Below, in pieces: positions 51,201 to 57,573 of a stretch of DNA of 64,000 nt. Position 1 is the stretch's first letter; each line of letters begins with the position of its first letter. The stretch lies in the NCBI RefSeq assembly GCF_918797505.1, contig NC_092794.1, forward strand, positions 67,927,345 through 67,991,344, written 5' to 3'. The notes beneath the pieces were generated by a model. That model was not told the DNA's origin. It saw only the letters and a list, made by a program, of their open reading frames with translations, and ran no database searches. Source of the DNA: Bemisia tabaci. Taxonomy: Eukaryota; Arthropoda; Insecta; Hemiptera; Aleyrodidae. A program made the translations under genes and the position numbers.

Positions 51201-54200
51201 ATGGCGTTTTACCTTTGCCACCGCCTTCATGTAGGTAAGTGTACGTGAAAGCTTCTGCCATCTTAAAACGGTTTTACTCATGTTAAGGGTATTAGATTAT
51301 CCATCAATACCACTGAATTAATAATGAGGCAAAAATCCATGTAACAACCATCTTGAGTCATTTGTTTATTATGAACAATTTCTTTCTAACACTGAGACAG
51401 TTGATGAAGTTAGTCTCTATTTGGAATATTAATACATTATTCATGCTAACATGAAAATTACCGTAAATATAATGTAAAAATACAAATGAGCGAGTCTGCT
51501 GTAATGCACATTTTTGTGTCAGAGGCTTCAGAGACCAGCAGCACTGAAGTGAGGTGGCAAAATAAACAAGACTAAATACAATTTTTATACCAGGTGCCAT
51601 TATCTCTGCTTGGGCATTAAAAATATTTTCAAAGCCAGCCACTCTCGCCACAAAATAGATAGAAGTAAGGTCGCGGCAGTAGACTGCTTGCGGTGTAGAT
51701 CCAAGGAGACAAAAAATGCAACCAATTGGCTAAATTGCGAATGAACATCTGACCAAATCTTGAACAAAGTGACCCACTTTTATTTTTAGCATTACTCAAT
51801 ATCAAGCTATTTTCTCTTAAAGTGTTAAAGTACAACATTATGGTAATAGCACTTTTTTGAAACTTTTTGTTTTCCTAGGTAACCAGTGCTATGGGTTATG
51901 ATGAAATTGTTAACTCACAGCAACTTAAAAATAAATACCTAGTTTTTTTTATTTTAATGTGAGTTAACAATTTCATTTTAACCCATAGCACTGGGCTACC
52001 TAATAAAACAAAAAGTTAATTGTATTCCATGATAATTTAAGAGTGACAATTTTCAAATGCCAGAGTAGCCAGTGTAAATCAAAGAAAAGAACTTTCTTAT
52101 TTGCTTTAAAAAGTGTGCAGGCACAAAACCTTGAATGCCAAGAAGACGGTTGTTAGAGTAGCTTGCCTCCATACATAGGATTTGGCCCCTTACATAAATT
52201 AGAAACGTAATGGTTTGATCATACATTTTTACTCCTTTTATTCTTATTTCCTGAGGAAAATGCACTATTGTGTTTTTTACATTTTTTCATCCCCGCATTT
52301 TAAATTAATTGTTTCGCACAAAGATTGTAAACTACGTAAATTGCAGTTGTAATTTAATCACTATTTATTGATTTTGGTTTATCTTTCTGATTACAGCTGT
52401 GATGAAATTAGAAATAGTGAACGGTACGAAATGCTAGAAAACAGTACCAAACTACAGGTAGCCAGTCTGAGTGACTACTCAATCAGAAATCTGAACATGT
52501 ACTTAACGTCCTCTCTTGGGATAATTTGTGCTGTGCTGCTGATCGTCATCGTGCTGCTGTCAATAAAAATCTGCTCTCTTAACAAGAGGCCAAGGGTCAA
52601 AAAACGCTACGTCGTTAACAAAGCCGTGACACCTATGACAAGCAGGCCTGCAGTGCAACAGCCCTCTGAGTCTTGTGAAATCACAATTGAAAATTGCTGT
52701 AATATGAATATTTGCGAGACTGTAAGTACCTATCAGCAAGCATTTTGTTCATTATTGTTCCTCTATTTTATCAACTAATACGTATGTAGAACTCACTCAT
52801 TCCAGTCCTTTTGTGAAGTGTTATTTTTTTCATTCTAGTCCATAGTGCCTGCAGAAATTTTATGACAAGATTGAATGTTATCCATAGTTAAGGGAGAGTA
52901 GTTACATAGCAGAAGTCAATAACCATTGATTATATCACAGAAGAATTTAGATTTTTAGGTCTCTCTGTATCTCCAACATCTTGAACATCCACACTCCACC
53001 AATAGGAGCCTCCCTCCCATCAGTCCCACTTTATCTTACCTCTCTACCTCCTCTCTCCTATTCTTTGGAAATATTCTGTAAAACCAGTGTCTCATTCCAA
53101 GGATTTGCGCTTTCTCCAGGTGATACCATCAAGAGACTAGTCTTTCAAAAGGTGGAGCAAACTGATAATTTTCATGCGAACTGAAAATACCCATGGAATA
53201 AAACAGCACAAACTGTATCTCACAAGAGGATAGAGGTATAGCTCAAGGTCGTAAAAGGTCACTATAAGAAAATACTGAGAGGAGTAAAAGAGTGTTACGT
53301 CTAATCCAAGGATGGAAGTGTTCAAAAGACCAAGAGTCAGATTAAATCCAGCCTTGCGCTGGGAATATAATGTGTTGGTTTTGGTGAGGTGATGTTGTTG
53401 TCTATCTTGAGATTCATCAGGAGTAATTAGCTCCTGAAAAATGATAAGAAACAAAAAGAGTTGAACATTACTCAGAAAGTGATCGGAAACAGTATTTTTC
53501 AAGCCAAGATGAAACTTCAATGAGAAGAAGTGAACCATCTCACTCCCTCTCTGTGAGTAAGCCAAATTTAAAATGAAGAGTCAGCACTCTCAACACAAAA
53601 AATAAATTCATCTGAAATTCTAGGGATGCGCCAGTCAAGATGTTCGCATTATATTCAGCAGTTCCGTCTCCTCTTTCTCCTTTTTGCCGTATTGGCCGAA
53701 AACCTCTCCTTTCCTCTCCACTATGCATGACACAATTCATGAATGGACCTTTTTTAACATTTACAAGGACAAGGTGCAAGTTGATCTAGAGATAGTTCAT
53801 GCATGTTACTTGTTTGTTTGTTCGATGGATAGCGAGCTAAAAGTATTGTCCATGGTTTGATTCCCATTAATTAAAATTTTTCAAGGTTATTATTTTTTTT
53901 TTGTTGCCTAATTGACTGTAAATAAGAGAAAAGATCACTTTATTATTCTAAAATTAAGTAAGTTTAACTGCACACAACATGATCATGGTATCACAAGTCA
54001 CTTCATCAATACATGGGAACTCATGGTCCAAAAGACTAAGCCTAAGGGACCATCACGTACCGTGCAGACTGAATTCTGTTAGTGCCTTGTTCATATACTG
54101 TTAATAGAGGTTACATTTCATTGAAGCCACAAGATCATGGCTGCTTGTAGTTAGAAAGCATTTTGTTTTATTAGAGCCGTCAAAGCTTCTTTGTACATTT

Positions 54201-57200
54201 TTATACTATTTTCCCCCTTCGAACCTCATCGTTGATCATAATCAAAGTAACTTGTCTGGACTAAAATTGTCTTGTCTGATCAGCTATGGTGTTGAATTTT
54301 TTTCACTGAAATCCAAGTATACTGTAATTTGGGTGGTTGCGGGAAATGAGGTCAGTAGCTGAAAGAGTTTTGAGAAACTTGCCTTAGAAGTTTTTTCTTT
54401 GATATACTGTTAATGCCATGCAAAAAAGAAATCTGTGTTTGGTGTGCCCTGGTAGTTCGACTCATTTTCTTGAAGGAAATGAAAATAAAAATTACACATA
54501 TCTGATTACAAGCCGGGTTTTCTACAAATTTAAAAAGTCGAGCTTCGCACCTTCTAATTTCTTGCCACTCATAAGTTTAAGGATGAATTTGACAAACACT
54601 TTAAGAATTGTATGGATAAGTTTGGCAATTTATAAATATTTTATTATTTCTTTGGTTTCTTTTTCTTATTGATTGGTATGCTATGTATAGTTAATATTTA
54701 AGTCTTAAAAGAAAACTAGTTGAGGAAGGAGAGTAATATGTACCCACTCTCAGAGCTGAATTGATTTTTATTACCTTCAAAAGTTTAAAAATATTTGCCA
54801 ATTATATCATGAAGGTGATGGTTCTCCCTTTGGGACTCTATTTTTTTATTCCCGTTTCTTTTACCAGAGCTCAGGAATTTTAAGTCGGCGCAAGTGTAAA
54901 ATGCTGTCAGACGCCTGGTGAGAGCCTAGTGATTATATTCTACCCATCCACTCTCTCAATTCAACGCTATCAGTCCTATTGCTGATGTCTTTGCAACAGC
55001 ATTTCGACTGTTTGCTGATAGGCGAGTTTTGGTACTATTATTATTCCTGCAATGCTAATTGTATTCTCTTTTCTCTTTCATTTCTCTCTTCTTCCATATC
55101 TCTCTTCATTGCTGTCTTAACTTTTTAATGTTGCTCTTCGTGTCTTTTCCATTCCCCATGCATCACTTTCTAGAAAATCAGGAATATTTTGGCATCAAGG
55201 AATCATAGCTAATGTCAGTTTTGGTACTTTTTTCAGGAGAACGATAAATGTAAACTCATTCTGTAGCTTCTTGAAAAATCTTGCATTAAAATCTAGGAAA
55301 AAGTATTTGTTATAATTTCCTCTTGAGTAAGTAGTCTGAAAGCCCTGGTTATTTTGCTAAATATTTTCTCGAAATTTTTTGGTCATTCCTGTATTCCTTT
55401 TGGAGCATTATAAATCTTAAAAATCAAGGAGCTGAGCTGAATTCTTAGTATTCATGACTTACTTAATTCTCATTTTTTCAACTTTTTTTTTCAAATATTC
55501 TACCAAAAACACTGTATCATCCTTCTAAAACAACCAAACATTCAAGATGGTTAGACTTTTAATTACGATTAGTAGAGTACATGCTAAAGCATTTGTGCAA
55601 TTGAATCAGCTCATGGTATTTACCTCATTGCAAATTGGCTCCTTACTTAGCTTTTTGGCTCACCCATATCAAGCACCACCTCTTGATGAGTGATGCAAGG
55701 GGTCGCTCATAAAATGCGTAACGCTGTTGGTGGAGAGGGGGGAGAGGTTGAGGAGAGCTTTATGCCATAGCCCATAAGTGTTTCGAGGAGCAGGAAGTGT
55801 ATCGGAAAATTCGAAATTTAAAGTTGCGAATTTTATGAATGGCCCTTTTACCATGCCAATTCAGCTCTACTCTCTACTTCTTGTATCTCCCTCATGTTCT
55901 TGTTCATTCCTTTTCTCCCCTCCAGGATGTCAAATGTTTTCTGGGTAACATTTTCTTTGCTAAAACTTTACCTTTTAAGCTGTCTTATGATTGCGCTGAG
56001 AAAAGAGGAAAGAAACCTGTTTCATAAGTCTCTAAAGTCAACATGTTTTGCGTGAACCTCAAACCGACCAGACGATAGCAGAGCTAGGAAAAATGTTGAC
56101 TTCAGAGATTGAGCATGAGCAAAAAAGCCTGGCTGTTCAAATTTCAATTTTTGTAGATGCATGTTGGTGCTGGAAATAATTTATTTTCTTAATGAAAAAG
56201 TAATATCAGTCGCAAAAAGAAAACATGAACCGTAACATCGATTACTGCCTACATTGCAGCCCCCATTTTTAAGGCAATGCAGAAAGCTGCCTCTGTTTGT
56301 TCCCACTGATTTCCAAATGGTTGGTAGTTAAATGGTGTCCAAACTTTTAGCCCTTATGAAAAATAATGACGTTTTGTATCGTGGTGAAATAACATAAAAT
56401 TGAAGGGAAATCCAACGTCATTGCTGCTAAAGGTTAAAAATTTGAGCACCAGCCGACCGCTGAAATCGGCCGAGTCTTTTCAAAGTATTTTCTAAAAATC
56501 GCTCCAAAACATTACCCATGTAGTTATTTACTTTATTTTAAAAAAACGAATTGAGGAAGAGGTGAACTTTAGGAGCATTAAAATCTAGGCATGTATATTT
56601 CTAGTTTCACAATTAATATACATCAGTATAATGCATTTTTATGTATTGAAAAATTGATTTTTCAGCATGATCTGCTCAGTCAGTTTCTATTATGTGCCTC
56701 TTTTCTATTTTTAACTGCTTGTCTTGGGATGCTTTTTTGCTGATATTTGATCGACTGTTTTTTTACATTTCCTGATTTTCCCCCGCCTGGAGGATGTATG
56801 TTTATGAGAATTTCGTTCATGTCCAACAAAAATCAAATGATGTGTCTAGCAAGACTGAAACTTTGGAAATCAACTTAGATGCTTTCTGGGTCAACTGCAA
56901 AAAACTCTAAAATTGTACAGCAAATTTTTACCAAGAAAGAAACTAGTATGTAGGTGTAAAATTTGCTCTCAATTTTAGTGTTCTTGACAGTTTAGGTCCC
57001 TCTAACGCACTTACAAAATTCAAATATTCCGTTTCACATTATTTTATCTTTTTTCTTGCAGTTTTTTCATTTTCTTACTTTACATAGGATTAATGTGTTA
57101 GCCAAGCAAAATGTCCTCTGTGCATCATTCAAAAGTATTAACAGGCAAGCTAAGTCCTCTGTTACTTTCACACATTTTTATATTACTATCATTGAGAGAA

Positions 57201-57573
57201 GTCCCTTCAAAAATGTGACTCAATGGTATAGTCTAAAATCAAAAATGGTAGACCTGCTTTTTTCTTCCTTGAAAAAATCTTTTCTTCATGGTCGTACAGT
57301 TTGGAACAAAAATTATTTTTAATCCTTATTCTCCTTTAGAAAGACACAAGTCTAAATTTCAGGCAAATATCCGCAATTTAGTTAGCAATAGGAGCCTAGC
57401 AAAAGTTTTATTGAATTTAATTTTTGTAACCGAAGTTTGTTTTGTTTCAGCCCTGCTTTGAACCTGACTTCCGCAATGCCAAGTCATCAGTCATTCACCG
57501 AAAGTCAAAGGAAGAGAAAGCTAATCTCCTCAGTGACATGGAGGTTGAAAGTCAAGATGAGAGCCTATATTAG
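13174..57573 (+). CDS. cue: Protein cueball: YWTD-propeller/EGF single-pass membrane protein, 7 coding exons
   Basis: Joined exons 13174-13237, 44760-44978, 47894-48092, 48902-49361, 50738-51234, 52397-52721 and 57451-57573 give 1887 nt, 628 residues plus TAG; every junction is GT-AG and keeps frame. Seen: signal peptide (about 1-20), LDL-receptor class B segments with IYFSD (63-67), FWST (115-118), YWTN (164-167), YWSD (209-212) and YWSD (253-256), a partial EGF module (Cys 341-364), two complete six-cysteine EGF modules (369-399, 404-435), a transmembrane helix (about 516-539) followed by basic KRPRVKKR, and a tail of about 90 residues. Domain order, length (Drosophila cueball is about 640 residues) and the cysteine-rich NCCNMNICET-PCFEP juxtamembrane motif identify cueball. 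The family is a plasma-membrane protein implicated in Drosophila germ-cell development and other processes; no ligand is inferred here. The gene is divergent from the minus-strand gene at 9340-12619. Confidence 0.95.
16049..16283. mobile_element. MITE with AGAAGGAACCAA-type ends
   Basis: The left end GAGTTAAACAGAAGGGAACC is mirrored at the right by GGTTCCTTTCTGCTTAAA. The element covers the C-terminal part of the 160-codon open frame at 15660-16142, which argues against that frame being a gene. Confidence 0.65.
16503..16900. mobile_element. Family B MITE, copy 1
   Basis: The inverted ends are CGGTTTTAACATCGATCGAT and its near-complement at about 16876-16900. Next come ATTCAGGTAGGGTAGG and TATTCGTGCTCGACAGTG on both arms. 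The arms diverge towards the middle. A second copy is at 21765-22115. Confidence 0.85.
17917..18031. repeat. Two-copy tandem duplication, about 58 bp
   Basis: Units at about 17917-17973 and 17974-18031 share TCGTGTATTC, ACGTACATA- or ACGCACATA-type cores, ATATACTAT and ATGTG-like ends. They are AT-rich and diverged. Confidence 0.6.
18211..18235. repeat. Poly(T) run
   Basis: This is an uninterrupted T tract of about 24 bases in cueball intron 1. A second one lies at 19049-19075 inside a family C MITE. Confidence 0.9.
18936..19207. mobile_element. Family C MITE, copy 2
   Basis: The inverted ends are ACTGCCGTGTTAAGGAAAAA and ...CTTCCTTAGTACGGCAGT. The GCCGTATGAGCC and TTGCCAAATTTCC blocks are mirrored as GGAAATTTGGCAAC and GTTCATACGGC. 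An internal poly(T) tract is present. Confidence 0.85.
20568..20731. mobile_element. hAT-like MITE with 8-bp target duplication
   Basis: The terminal inverted repeats start CAGTGGCGATTCTTGCAAGT and run about 30 bp with near-perfect complement at the right. The flanks are AACAGCCT (20560-20567) and AGCAGCCT (20732-20739), an 8-bp duplication with one mismatch. Both features are typical of hAT-derived MITEs. Confidence 0.85.
21050..21277. mobile_element. Family A MITE, copy 2
   Basis: The ends CACTGGAAAAAAAAACAC and ...TCCAGTG enclose the same hairpin architecture as the 7418 copy, with TAAGCTTAAAT in each arm. Confidence 0.9.
21765..22115. mobile_element. Family B MITE, copy 2
   Basis: The arms contain GGTAGGCAACTATTC and its complement GAATAGTTGCCTACC, then GTGTATTTTGGTCTAT and its complement, as in copy 1. 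The ends are more diverged than in copy 1. Confidence 0.82.
22116..26720. other. Intron 1 stretch with one MITE and no supported gene
   Basis: Apart from the element at 23424-23623 I see only scattered short frames with no recognisable domain or consistent splice pattern. The composition is ordinary AT-rich. Confidence 0.6.
23424..23623. mobile_element. Family F MITE (CACGGAGAAAAAAA ends), copy 1
   Basis: The left end is GCACGGAGAAAAAAAAAACT and the right end is GGTTTTTTTGCCGTGT, its imperfect complement. The interior has weakly mirrored GACCAA and GGTCAT blocks. Confidence 0.6.
26721..26948. mobile_element. Family A MITE, copy 3
   Basis: The ends CACTGGAAAAAAACAC and ...TTTCCAGTG enclose a near-perfect hairpin. 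It is among the least diverged copies relative to copy 1, sharing the CGGATTTTTGCTTAAATC variant. Confidence 0.9.
29318..29549. mobile_element. Family A MITE, copy 4
   Basis: The ends CACTGGAAAAAAAAAAC and ...CTTCCAGTG enclose the same hairpin; this copy has TTAAGCTTAAATC in the left arm. Confidence 0.9.
29972..30097 (+). other. Cysteine-rich exon-like segment, not assigned
   Basis: A pyrimidine-rich tract and ATTGAG acceptor precede a 126-nt open segment in phase 1-1, ending at donor GTAAGC. It reads CKACEKSGCAVYFKWN then LGFSVGGLVCQICDEDRP and DACRKS, with five to six cysteines in CxxC-like spacing and a hydrophobic stretch. I do not recognise the family. It could be an exon of a gene nested in intron 1, a pseudogene fragment or chance in a GC-rich island; no partner exon was found. 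Confidence 0.3.
30098..30330. other. GC- and CpG-rich island in intron 1
   Basis: The stretch around 30160-30300 is dominated by CpG steps (GACGCCGCGACGCC and related runs), in marked contrast to the AT-rich intron around it. No gene is supported. It may be regulatory. Confidence 0.5.
30380..30740. mobile_element. Family F MITE, copy 2, with internal tandem array
   Basis: The ends are CACGGAGAAAAAAACTTCGT and the complement at 30718-30740. Long arms follow, with GGACCCGAAGTTTAGGTC mirrored near 30695. The centre has a 23-bp tandem array (30520-30611). Confidence 0.85.
30520..30611. repeat. Four-copy 23-bp tandem array inside MITE
   Basis: The units begin GAAGTACTTCAGCTGTGAGA, GAAGTTTTTCGG, GAAGTTCTTCGG and GAAGTACTTCAG, each 23 nt, then a partial fifth. 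Each unit carries a small GAAGTACTTC-type palindrome. Confidence 0.85.
31059..31462. repeat. 87-bp direct duplication flanking a MITE
   Basis: 31059-31145 and 31376-31462 align without gaps at an offset of 317 bp with about four substitutions, starting TATCGAGTTTCC and ending AGTCCATATCT. The interval between them is exactly a family A MITE plus one or two bases. Confidence 0.9.
31146..31373. mobile_element. Family A MITE, copy 5
   Basis: The ends are eroded (CATTGGAAAAAAAACC and ...TCCTAGTG) but the hairpin body is intact. It lies between the two 87-bp duplicates. Confidence 0.88.
32105..32123. repeat. Poly(C) run
   Basis: An uninterrupted C tract of about 18 bases. Other C or G tracts occur at 8401-8414, 42619-42635 and 45190-45219. 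Confidence 0.9.
33671..33788. mobile_element. Short hairpin MITE, about 118 bp
   Basis: The arms are ACGTATGTCTGTCAAACGGA and its near complement ending at 33788, then GAACTATGTGCATTA and GAGCCCTG mirrored. The loop (GAGACCCATAAGAATAC) is related to a fragment at 37921-37985. Confidence 0.8.
33789..34040. other. GC-rich segment without recognised gene
   Basis: The region is GC-rich with overlapping open frames on both strands (78 and 108 codons) and no known domain. Frames on both strands are expected in GC-rich DNA with few stops, so neither is called as a gene. Confidence 0.4.
34249..34505. mobile_element. Family C MITE, copy 3
   Basis: The ends TACTGCCTTGTTAAGTGAGA and ...TTCCGTGAGACGGCAGTA are inverted, with GCCGTATGAGCC and TTGCCAAATT blocks mirrored. 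A degenerate partial copy overlaps on its left (about 34060-34255), sharing GTATGAACA and TGTGGCAACA. Confidence 0.8.
34882..35034. repeat. 11-bp minisatellite
   Basis: About 14 tandem copies of AGTATGGTATC, nearly identical at the centre and degenerating to AGTATCGCACC-type units at the right end. An 11-nt period shifts frame each unit, so all three plus frames stay open and encode repeats of VWYQYGISM; the 180-codon frame here is not a gene. Confidence 0.95.
35268..35588 (-). mobile_element. Family E element, inverted second copy
   Basis: It is the reverse-orientation partner of 3131-3443, beginning GAATTTGCAAGTGTCTG and ending TTTGCATGCAAATCC, with the CGAGGATA, AACAATTATTGGAGAAG and GAAATCAGCTCTTT blocks shared. 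Confidence 0.7.
36814..36840 (+). repeat. tRNA-like B box, possible SINE remnant
   Basis: CCCGCGTTCGATTCCCGACC matches the RNA polymerase III B-box pattern GTTCGANTCC with paired flanks, like a tRNA T arm. I see no matching A box or acceptor stem at the right distance, so it is not called as a tRNA. Confidence 0.35.
38498..38727. mobile_element. Family A MITE, copy 6
   Basis: The ends CACTGGAAAAAAAAACAC and ...TTTCCAGTG enclose the same hairpin body, with TTAAGCTTAAATC in each arm. Confidence 0.9.
40228..40700. mobile_element. Long inverted-repeat element containing a family G core
   Basis: The outer arms share AAAAAGTGAAGTTGATT, AACATTCTGGATGTAAAA and GTGCACGATAACTTATG-type blocks with their complements at 40610-40700. 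Inside, 40355-40605 has its own inverted ends (CGACGGTGAAACTACCAAAC and complement) and resembles 62597-62847. Confidence 0.75.
41792..42570. mobile_element. Larger element with family A-like ends
   Basis: The left end ACTGGAAAAAAAGTAGC and the right end, the complement of ACTGGAAAAAAAAGTCTGC, are inverted and match the first 13 bases of family A. The interior, about 750 bp, is full of CTTGAATCAAG-type palindromes and has no transposase. Confidence 0.55.
42599..42637. repeat. (GT)n followed by poly(G)
   Basis: About ten GT dinucleotides run directly into a G tract of about 17 bases. Low-complexity sequence. Confidence 0.9.
43497..43720. mobile_element. Family F-like MITE, copy 3
   Basis: The left end CACGGAGAGAAAAGAAGC and the right end GCTTTTCTCTCCGCGT are inverted; the arms are weakly mirrored around a centre near 43610. 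Confidence 0.65.
44204..44603. mobile_element. MITE with ATGTCGCAGGC-type ends
   Basis: The left end ATGTCGCAGGCAGTTTAGCA and the right end complement ATGTCGCAAGCAATCAGCAA are inverted and share AATCGCC. The element ends about 155 bp before the exon 2 acceptor of cueball. Confidence 0.65.
44760..44978 (+). CDS. cue: cueball exon 2: N-terminal propeller blade
   Basis: The acceptor is TTCTGTTTCAG ending at 44759 and the donor is GTGAGT at 44979. The phase is 1 on both sides. It encodes residues 22-95, including GNQLQFLSKDG, the D-x-A-AMTFDPLHN turn and IYFSD, a degenerate YWTD motif of the first propeller blade. The open frame runs a few codons past the donor into intron 2 before a stop, so the exon boundary rests on the donor consensus and the frame of exon 3. 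Confidence 0.93.
45190..45219. repeat. Poly(C) run, about 30 bases, in cueball intron 2
   Basis: An unusually long C homopolymer. The open frame over it translates to polyproline and is not a gene. Length is likely variable or error-prone in assembly. Confidence 0.9.
45808..45850 (+). repeat. Dispersed repeat fragment shared with the 78-bp palindrome
   Basis: GGCGCAATGCGTGAAGTATT and TTTGTAGGCGC occur in the same order as in one arm of the palindrome at 6793-6870, with a diverged middle. It marks a repeat family of unknown type. Confidence 0.6.
46199..46433. mobile_element. MITE in cueball intron 2
   Basis: The left arm GAACCGATTATTTTCCAAAT and right arm ATAATCGGTTC with GGCGCTTACG/CGTAAGCGCC are inverted. 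It contains a 61-codon open frame with a signal-peptide-like start, explained by the element. Confidence 0.75.
46441..47893. other. Rest of cueball intron 2, no further gene
   Basis: Short open frames only, at 46941-47153 and 47271-47462, without domains. The AT-rich stretch ends at the exon 3 acceptor. Confidence 0.6.
47894..48092 (+). CDS. cue: cueball exon 3: second propeller blade
   Basis: The acceptor CTACTTTCAG ends at 47893 and the donor GTAAAT starts at 48093. The exon enters in phase 1 and leaves in phase 2. Residues 95-161 carry QGVAFDAVTLSLFWST, a typical LDLR-B blade with FW in place of YW, and end with PQGLAIDSCNR. That last motif is characteristic of the propeller just before the K-LYWT motif encoded by exon 4. 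Confidence 0.93.
48902..49361 (+). CDS. cue: cueball exon 4: three YWTD/YWSD blades
   Basis: The acceptor TTTTTACAG ends at 48901 and the donor GTGAGT starts at 49362. It enters in phase 2 and leaves in phase 0. Residues 161-314 contain KLYWTNC, KLYWSDE and FVYWSDW, two SDLDG loops (178-182 and 224-228) and the GSHHQPVALAID segment. These are the strongest LDL-receptor class B repeats of the protein. A 240-bp hAT-like MITE begins only 20 bases past the exon end, inside intron 4. Confidence 0.95.
49382..49621. mobile_element. hAT-like MITE with target duplication, 20 bp past exon 4
   Basis: The terminal inverted repeats start CAGTGAGAACAAAAACACAC and are complementary at the right end (...GTTCTCACTG). 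They are flanked by a perfect 7-bp duplication ATTGAAT (49375-49381 and 49622-49628). It sits in cueball intron 4, immediately after the donor region. Confidence 0.9.
50738..51234 (+). CDS. cue: cueball exon 5: EGF-like modules
   Basis: The acceptor TTTTGCAG ends at 50737 and the donor GTAAGT starts at 51235. It enters in phase 0 and leaves in phase 2. Residues 315-480 include a four-cysteine partial EGF (Cys341, 353, 355, 364, with CPKGYSGQRCE) and two full modules: Cys369/373/378/388/390/399 and Cys404/408/414/424/426/435. The second contains the classic CLNGGSC and GFFGKRCE motifs. A linker with two further cysteines (446, 450) and a proline-rich PLPPPSC end leads towards the membrane. Confidence 0.95.
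51861..52018. mobile_element. Hairpin MITE in cueball intron 5
   Basis: The arms of about 60 bp, AACTTTTTGTTTTCCTAGGT and complement ending at 52018, share CCAGTGCTATGGGTTA and GAAATTGTTAACTCACA. The loop is AT-rich. Confidence 0.88.
52397..52721 (+). CDS. cue: cueball exon 6: juxtamembrane region, TM helix, start of tail
   Basis: The acceptor CTGATTACAG ends at 52396 and the donor GTAAGT starts at 52722. It enters in phase 2 and leaves in phase 0. Residues 480-588 contain a hydrophobic span of about 24 residues, LTSSLGIICAVLL through SIKIC (516-539). It is followed by the stop-transfer cluster KRPRVKKR and the tail motif ENCCNMNICET. The open frame reads on into intron 6 for about 20 codons, but the family motif continues as PCFEP in exon 7, which supports splicing here. 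Confidence 0.94.
52722..57450 (+). other. cue: cueball intron 6, 4.7 kb
   Basis: An AT-rich intron. I found no MITE with clear ends. One in-phase open segment with a good acceptor (57062-57322) would give an alternative 86-residue tail, but it looks like AT-rich chance coding. Confidence 0.7.
57451..57573 (+). CDS. cue: cueball exon 7: C-terminal cytoplasmic tail
   Basis: The acceptor TTTTGTTTCAG ends at 57450. The exon is read in phase 0 as PCFEPDFRNAKSS and on to SQDESLY, then TAG at 57571-57573 (40 residues). ICET followed by PCFEP matches the conserved cueball tail, so this short frame is preferred over a longer overlapping open frame starting at 57437. The tail is rich in Lys, Glu and Ser and has no domain that I recognise. 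Confidence 0.92.
   Translation, partial: PCFEPDFRNAKSSVIHRKSKEEKANLLSDMEVESQDESLY

Noticed and set aside
52722..52778. Read-through of exon 6 giving a short alternative C-terminus
   Set aside because: A consensus donor GTAAGT and the conserved next exon argue for splicing; read-through cannot be shown from sequence.
57062..57322. Possible alternative terminal exon of cueball in phase 0
   Set aside because: The acceptor is good but the peptide has AT-driven composition and breaks the conserved ICET-PCFEP continuation.
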